Assembly: GCA_029964075.1 (NCBI GenBank)
Contig: CM057149.1
Span: 14,584,197-14,648,196, forward strand
From: Patiria pectinifera
Lineage: Eukaryota; Echinodermata; Asteroidea; Valvatida; Asterinidae
DNA: 64,000 nucleotides
Direction: 5' to 3'
Position numbers and translations under genes: made by a program. The notes under the pieces are model-generated. The model did no database searches, was not told the DNA's origin, and saw only the letters and a list, made by a program, of their open reading frames with translations. This document shows positions 58,116-64,000 of this stretch, piece after piece; within the stretch, counting starts at the first letter, position 1, and each line of letters opens with the position of its first letter.

Positions 58116-61100
58116 TGGCTTGTCTGGCTCACAGATCTACCACGCACATGTACATTGTATGTTCTTGAACCTCAATGGTTCTTGAGTCTGGATTGCTGAA
58201 CGGTATCATCACATGTAGCCACCGATGAAAACTGGTCTGCGAATAAAAAAGATGTTTTCATCGGATGATGTGGGTACACATAATCCCGCCCGTGCCTACA
58301 AGTACATGTGTATGATGACACGGTCATTTTTGAAAATGAGTGCTGCTACCTGAGATTCGGCTACAAATACTAATTGTGCATCTTGTATTGTCTCTTGAAA
58401 GTTGTTCTGTAAAATAAGATAGTAGAAGTGGGGAAAAAAGCAGAACTTGTAATTCTGATTGATTCACCAAATTAGTCAAAGTGGCCAAACTAATCAAATT
58501 TGACAATAGATTCCTAAATTAGTCAATGGATAAAATCTGTACAGTGGTGAGAAACAGCACTAAATATTTTGGCTCGATGCAATGTGTGGGCTGTCATCCT
58601 TATAGGTGTCAGCATAGACATGGAGATGGGATAAGGAGATACAGCACAGCTGTGACGGTCGACACAACGATAATGCATGTGCATATTTACACGAACAAGT
58701 AACCTCGATGTATCAGTAATTTATCATGGCGTTCTGTTTCTGTCAGCTGACATGTAATTTGTGAAGCTTGTGCACTTGTCTAGTAAGTCATTTTTGAGAA
58801 TTATTGATGTGATTCTTTGAAATTGTCACAAATTTCTTCGTTCAGTAATACCTTTTCAGGCCGATTTGTTTTGTCAAGGATTTGTGATGTGACATTTAAA
58901 GCTAAATGGCCTTGACCAGAAATTTGGACTATTAAATTTTTGTGATTTTGTTGTCAAGTATTTCTGGTAATTTGATAGTTAGAATCTCTGGATTCTCCCC
59001 CCCCCCCTTATTCGTTTTAGCTTCAGGAAGCACAATATTGAAGTACTACACGTGTTCCATGGCATATTGCTGCCATGTTTTCTGCCCTTGTGCTAAATGG
59101 TTTCTTGATTCTTCCTCGGTTTGTCTCATACACAGATGCTACAGTACCGGTACCGTACATTAAGAATTGTACCTGTGGTTTAGATGAACATTTACAATGT
59201 ACATGACATGTACTGGTATTTTTCAATTAGCAGCACTTGCATACATACTCTGCATCGCAAGGGAATAGTTAATAATTGATGCGTGTGCACATTTGCTCTC
59301 ATGTTCAGGCCACATCATAGCCATGACCGTGCTCAGACTGATTGTCAGTGTCACATGTGTGCTGGGCAGTGCTGTCGTATAGGTATCGAATAAAATTTTG
59401 CACTCTGCGACAGTCTTAAAGACTGGTACATACCAGGTACTTCATGTGAATGAAAATGTGAATCGAAGTTGAATTTACAAAACATTCGCTGCGTAAATCG
59501 CCGGAGTTGAAATGTCATTATGTGTTAAACATTTACGAATTTGCAGCTAGCATAGACTTGATACGTGACATCACAAATTCATGTTCGCGTTCGCTTTCGC
59601 GCCAGCAAGTACAAACCTGCCTTTACAAGGCTTGCCTAGTCTTGTTAGTAATCGCACAAATAACGAGGTGATAGTACGGTTTTATACCTGAACAAATGCA
59701 AATTGAGGAAAAAAAAACACTTACCTGGATTTGTATCCAGGTCACTGGGAGTGTGTCAATTTGTATTTATTTGCCTCAATTTACTGGGGCTGTGCATTCA
59801 CATCAGTCTTATAAGCTCCTCCCAAGCGCATTTTACATCAGTCAACATGTTTCCTTCTGTTGTTCTTTGTGTTTTTCTTCTTCTGTTCTCCTTCAATCTT
59901 AACCCACCAGTATATTAAGGCCGTGTGAGTCATCGATAAAGAGCTTTTCATCTCTCAAAAAATAAGTGGGATCATGAATAAACGTCAGAATTTGCTAAAG
60001 TGTATGTATACAGTGCATGGACACATTGTGCGTGTAAAAATGTGTACCGGTACGCATTACGCTTGTACAGGCCAACATGTGCATGTTAATGTACAACGTG
60101 TACCGGTTTATTAAGATGAAATGTATATGTGATGGGATCAAGCTACATGAGTCGCTTGTTGGGAATTTTCATTTGGAGATAGAGGCCAAAATAGAGCCAC
60201 TTCATCACATCTCTTGGTGTTCCGACTTCTTTGATGTTTGAACTAAAGATGGCATCAGCATGCGGTTTTCACAGCAGTAATGCTGAGATTGTGCTCTTTT
60301 CAAATCTTTAATAAAAATATTTTTGACCGGGGTCGACAAACGACTCATTTAGCTTGATCGCATCACATATGTATAGAGATCATAGTCAACCATCATACAG
60401 TGTAGTGGTCCTTATATAATCTGGTTTGAAGTATTTTAGGACAGTTGATATTAGCTTTCTGAGGTATTGGAAAGTGACAAGCTACATTTTGTACAATACG
60501 TGAAGTACCGGTATCAACTACATCATTATGTTGCTTACAAGGCTCCATCCTGAGTCTCTTATGTAAAGAGTTACGAGTTGTCTGTGATATTTCTTTGATG
60601 TTGCACTGTACTTGATTTTCATTTAATTTTGATCGGTATAAACTGCTTACAGAATTTTGTATTTGGTTTTTAAAATGCCGCAAATTATAATTTGAAATTC
60701 AAACAAACACATCCACAGGGAAGGACTTGAATTCACTGCGCAACTTTAAGTTTTTTTGGTTTTTTTTACATAAATGTACATGTTGTGTACAGATGTGTAT
60801 AATGAATCCAAACATGCACTGTGGCATTGCATGTTTTAAGTAACGGGTATTGATGTCGTTCCTAGCAAGTCTTTGTTTCTACCCCGTGCATTGAGTAAAG
60901 CCTTGTCATGCCAGGACTTGCCTTAGAATAGAGTTTCTACAGTATACAGGGACAATAGCACATCGAACTACAGTCATGCACTTTATTGTGTAAAGCTGAA
61001 TGCGTACATGTATGTGTACGGTACGTGTACAACTTGCACTTGTACAAAACTCCTGGAAGTTTTTTTGCGGAAACACTTGACATTTGACATTTTTTGGATG

Positions 61101-61256
61101 TGGGCCAAGTCATTGTGTACAATGTAGTTGCTTTAGTGACTATTGTTACTGTTGTGTGACGATACAAAGTAAGGTAAGGTAAATGTTTTTTTCCCAATGT
61201 ATTCATGTACATGTACATTATGATGCAGTTCTTCATACGAGTTCTGTTCTCTGGAA
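58116..61256. other. Non-coding stretch upstream of PMCA coding exons
   Basis: A C-run at 58998-59007 and scattered ACCGGTACC/TACATGTA words. No gene supported. It may be intron or promoter-proximal DNA of PMCA. Confidence 0.45.
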
Positions 61257-61480
61257 GTGGTTGGTACAGTACTGTACCGGTACATACATGTAGATTTACA
61301 TGTACATGTACATGTATATGTACATGTACATGTACTACATACATGTACATGTACATGTGATTTTGTATTTAGTGTGTCAACTGTCATACAGGTACGTGCA
61401 TACATGTACATACGGTATTGTACATGTAGCTCCGCGGTTATTACATGTACCGGTACATGTCCGGTAGGTGAACATTATCA
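61257..61480. repeat. Dense TACATG/ACCGGTAC repeat just upstream of PMCA exon
   Basis: Long runs of (TACATG)n with ACCGGTACATG words, almost entirely palindromic. An ORF through it (HVHVHVH) reads into the PMCA exon, but it spans the splice acceptor and is intronic. Confidence 0.85.
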
Positions 61481-61631
61481 TGTACCGTACTACAAAGAAA
61501 TGTGCCACATCAGTTTACTGCACTGCAGCAGATTTTTGCAGATATCGGGAGAGTTTCATCACAAGAGTTACGGTAATTTAAAGCAGGATTCTTATGTTCT
61601 CTGCTTCTCTGTTGTTGTTTTTTCCGTGCAG

Positions 61632-61806
61632 GCAATGTATAGCAATATGACAGACGAGTCAGATGACGGTCTGGCGCTCACCATTCCCGTGGGGGAGCTG
61701 CGGCAGCTGATGGAACTCCGCAAACAGGACCTGGCCAACCATATCAAGACCAAGTACACAGATGTCATAGGCTTGTGTCAAAAGCTACGAACGTCGCCGA
61801 CGCACG
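61632..61806 (+). CDS. ATP2B: PMCA (ATP2B) first coding exon, N-terminal cytoplasmic region
   Basis: This is the first coding exon of a plasma-membrane P2B-type calcium ATPase, which exports Ca2+ from the cytosol using ATP and is controlled by calmodulin. A pyrimidine-rich tract ending TTTTTTCCGTGCAG precedes it, and GTGAGT follows at 61807. Translation probably begins at the ATG at 61635, three bases into the exon, with G at -3. A second in-frame ATG at 61647 has A at -3 and A at +4 and is an alternative start. The peptide runs MYSNMTDESDDGLALTIPVG and continues with ELRQLMELR and the motif KLRTSP, matching the conserved ELRxLMELR and KLKTSP motifs of animal PMCAs. The N-terminus is short and acidic compared with vertebrate isoforms. 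The exon ends after one base of a Gly codon. Any 5' UTR exon must lie further upstream. Confidence 0.93.
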
Positions 61807-61830
61807 GTGAGTGGTGATAGTGCAAGTTAT

Positions 61831-62395
61831 AGTGTTGTGCATCGGATTGGGTTGACCAGCTAGGCCACACCGACCCGAATCAGAATAGATTAAAACCGAA
61901 TCCGAACCAAAACCGATCTGAAACTCCTTAAAACCGACCCTACCTGACCGACAACCGACCCGAACTGACCCGAAACCGAACCATGCAACCTGAAAAAAAA
62001 AACCATGAATATCTGGCTTGAGCAACTGTGTCCGCTTTTTGCGCCTAAACTTACCCGCGTCACATGAAAATCATCGTCTCTCAGTAACTGAATCATGCAG
62101 TACGGTACTCACAACGTGACCAACTGGTGGATCTACACGTACATGTTGAAGACCGTGCGTGATAGACCGCAAACCACATTTGGTCATACCGGGCACGGTG
62201 ATGATTAATAAATATTGCACCTGTGTGAATTTCCAAACTGTTTCTTTTCTTCGCAATCGCAAAACCGGAACGGACCCGATCCAACTGAATTGATGGACAA
62301 ACTGACCCGACCCGGCCCGAAGTCACTTTCGGGTTGGGTCGGTTTTAGTTCCGAGTTGGGTGGGTTTTGATTTCGGGTCGGGTTTGCACAACACT
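61831..62395. mobile_element. Inverted-repeat element rich in GACCCGAA words
   Basis: The ends are exact 11-bp inverted repeats, AGTGTTGTGCA at 61831-61841 and its complement at 62385-62395. Next to the left end lie degenerate copies of GACCCGAA/CCGAACC, and next to the right end their complements (TTCGGGTCGGG). The ends would therefore pair over a long imperfect stem. The centre (about 62000-62260) is not obviously repetitive. The GTGTTG-type end is reminiscent of hAT elements, but I found no 8-bp target duplication. It has no coding capacity and sits 24 bases after the first coding exon of PMCA. Confidence 0.6.
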
Positions 62396-62560
62396 TGAGC
62401 CAGTGATGTGCTGGACAAGTGGTGGATCCAGGGGGTGGGGAGCTGAGAAACTCACTCCCTAAAATTTGTCATGCCTTGTTTACATGATCTGAAATTTTGG
62501 TTTGATTCCATTGGTAAACAATTGGGATCAAAAGTAGGACATGTTTTTTTTTGGACACCT

Positions 62561-62741
62561 GGGGTGCGTTTTGGCGGTCATAACCAAGAATTGGTTCGGT
62601 GGTTTCTCTGTGGTTAGTTGTTTTGGGGATTTGAGTGCTACATGATCATGCGTAATTCTAACCCAATTAAAATTGCTGAAGAAATTCACCGACAAGAAAC
62701 TACCGAACCAATTCTTGGTTATGACCGCCAAAACGCACCCC
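62561..62741. repeat. Long inverted repeat (47-bp arms) before PMCA exon
   Basis: The arms 62561-62607 and 62695-62741 are complementary at 46 of 47 positions, the mismatch being at 62601. They are separated by an 87-base spacer. The left arm begins GGGGTGCGTTTTGGCGG. The high arm identity suggests a recent fold-back insertion or a palindromic duplication. No clear target duplication was found. The right arm ends 55 bases before the exon at 62797, so the hairpin would form in the pre-mRNA close to the branch-point and acceptor region. Confidence 0.85.
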
Positions 62742-62796
62742 TGGTACATGTACCACGATACCGTTTAACCCATGTATATTTATATCCCCTGTGCAG

Positions 62797-62991
62797 GTAT
62801 CAGCGGCACCCATGGCATGACGGCCGACCTGCAGCGGAGGGAACAGAAATACGGCAGGAATGAAATCCCTCCCAAGCCGCCCAAGTCGTTCCTACGTCTG
62901 ATGTGGGAGGCGGTCCAAGACGCCACCCTCATCATGCTCATCATAGCTGCTTTCATCTCCTTAGGGCTTTCCTTCTTACCGGCGCAAGAGA
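62797..62991 (+). CDS. ATP2B: PMCA (ATP2B) second coding exon, cation ATPase N domain into membrane segment 1
   Basis: The exon follows CCCCTGTGCAG and ends before GTAAGT at 62992. It completes the split Gly codon and reads on in phase for 64 codons plus one base. Visible motifs are the ADLQRRE stretch, [14 protein letters not shown] and [19 protein letters not shown], followed by ISLGLSFLP. They correspond to the PMCA segment with ADLERRE, FGKNFIPPKKPKTF and the first transmembrane helix. Together the two exons give about 122 residues. The catalytic phosphorylation motif (DKTGT), the later membrane helices and the calmodulin-binding tail would be encoded past 64000. Introns on both sides are filled with repeats. 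Confidence 0.95.
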
Positions 62992-63010
62992 GTAAGTCAC
63001 TGCATCATAA

Positions 63011-63339
63011 CCTTCCTCAATCCTCCAAAGTCCTCCGGGCAGTTTTGGAGGATTTTGGAGGATTGAGGCTGAATGCAACATAAATTTTGTAGGATTGAGG
63101 ATTGAGGGCACGTCGACATACGGTATCGGTTGATTTTGGAGGATAGAGGCTGAATGGTGTTTGAAGAAGAGGAGGATTTTGAAGGATTGAGGCTGAATGC
63201 ATTTTGAGAGGCAGGGCTGTTTGAGGATTTTGAAGGTTTTAGGCAGTGGGTATCCTTCATTTGAACTTAAGTGCAAGATTTTGGAGGATTTTGGAGGATT
63301 GAGGATGGTTCTTAGCAAGAAAGGGCCTAAGGGTTAGGG
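63011..63339 (+). mobile_element. Family C element (CCCTAACC ends) in the next PMCA intron
   Basis: This is a diverged copy of the ~410-bp family built from GGAGGATTTTGGAGGATTG and CCTCAATCCTCC words. It ends in GGGTTAGGG at 63331-63339, and the left end is degenerate (CCTTCCTC). The flanks are ATAA and TTGA rather than a clean TTAA. It lies 19 bases after the exon ending at 62991. The ORFs crossing it on the minus strand are artefacts of the repeat words. Confidence 0.75.
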
Positions 63340-64000
63340 TTGAAGGGATCATGACGGGGATTTTACTTTGGTGTATATTTTGTTCAACTTTCTACTCCTC
63401 TTAAATGTATGAAAACTATTTGACATCCCATTTTATTTTTTTTTCTTTAAACATTAAAAAAAATGTTCCATGTTTTTCCTGACAACTGGGGGAGCTCTTG
63501 CTGTGATGTCACGTTAGGAACACGCGTGCACTCCAGTTTTCCAGCTGTTCAACTTGTGAACCCGAAAACGTGCTCATTGAAATACTTAGTGAGAAAAGCT
63601 TGCTCATTGACTTATTGTCATTGAAACAACGAACCATTACCAAAAACGGATAATTCACGACAAAATATCCAAAATTCTGGCAACTTTTGGTGCTGACATG
63701 CATGTACATGTACGGTAGCTGTAACACACAGGTTTCTGCCTAAAATGACATCACACATTTTCTCATGAATATGGAAATGTTCATTTGCACAAAAAAACAA
63801 AAATGGCAAAATGAGAATGGGAAACAAAGGTGCATCTTCAAGGATTACGTACATTACAAAATTATATTACATCCATGGGCCCTTTAACGTTCCTTATCTA
63901 TGGTGAAACTGTTATGTCATGGAGTGAAAAAACTGACAGTCTTTTACATTGGGTTAGCAGATTGCCAGAATCAAAGTCAGAGATATGTGTGTGCAGTTTC
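63340..64000. other. PMCA intron continuation, no further exon seen
   Basis: AT-rich non-coding sequence. It carries one TACATGTACGGTA word near 63704. I saw no splice-bounded PMCA-like peptide here, so the third coding exon lies beyond the window. Confidence 0.6.

Larger units (their letters stand above)
61807..62796 (+). other. PMCA intron between first and second coding exons
   Basis: The 990-bp phase-1 intron has a GTGAGT donor and a CAG acceptor. It contains the GACCCGAA-rich inverted-repeat element at 61831-62395 and the 47-bp inverted repeat at 62561-62741. The remaining unique sequence is about 240 bp in three short pieces. No other coding sequence was seen. Confidence 0.9.

Noticed and set aside
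61257-61631. N-terminal extension of the PMCA ORF by ~126 codons
   Set aside because: The extension translates a TACATG repeat (HVHVHV) and crosses a strong splice acceptor at 61630-61631, so it is intronic.

Overview
The window looks like nuclear DNA of a marine invertebrate, most likely a deuterostome. It is AT-rich, intron-rich and packed with short dispersed repeats. I cannot name the species. Only one gene is supported: a plasma-membrane calcium ATPase (PMCA, ATP2B family) on the + strand at the far right. Its first two coding exons, 61632-61806 and 62797-62991, encode the N-terminal cytoplasmic region and the start of the first membrane segment. Both have consensus splice sites and join in phase. 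The gene continues past the right edge, and its upstream untranslated exon or exons were not identified. Much of the left 61 kb may therefore be 5' intron or intergenic DNA.

The rest is almost entirely repeat-derived. The main families, defined here by comparing copies within the window, are as follows. Family A is a ~480-520 bp TTAA-flanked inverted-repeat element with a 28-bp central palindrome (at least nine copies or fragments). Family B is a ~520 bp TTAA-flanked element with a 22-bp central palindrome. Family C is a ~410 bp TTAA-flanked element with CCCTAACC ends and an interior of degenerate GGAGGATTTTGCAGGATT words (eight copies). Family D is a TTAA-flanked element with CCAGTTCACGCCGG ends (two copies). 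Three related groups have GGCC ends and TTA/TAA target duplications (PIF/Harbinger-like). There is one hAT-like element with a perfect 8-bp target duplication, and one 575-bp inverted-repeat element with a 9-bp duplication that carries a tRNA-like segment. At least three kinds of tRNA-derived SINE are present, several of them inserted in or next to other repeats. None of these elements has a recognisable transposase, so all look non-autonomous.

Other structures are a 1.2-kb minisatellite of an 11-bp unit (32.2-33.4 kb) that creates long spurious ORFs, smaller tandem arrays, long fold-back sequences, many poly-G/poly-C runs, and pervasive palindromic words built from TACATGTA and ACCGGT.

Three observations stand out. 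First, the central palindromes of families A and B vary in a compensatory way between copies, so both arms change together. Second, a ~203-bp segment from 26.5 kb, including non-repeat flank, has been copied to 29.5 kb between 23-bp direct repeats. Third, both ends of the 990-bp first coding intron of the PMCA gene are occupied by fold-back sequences, one of them a 47-bp inverted repeat ending 55 bases before an exon.
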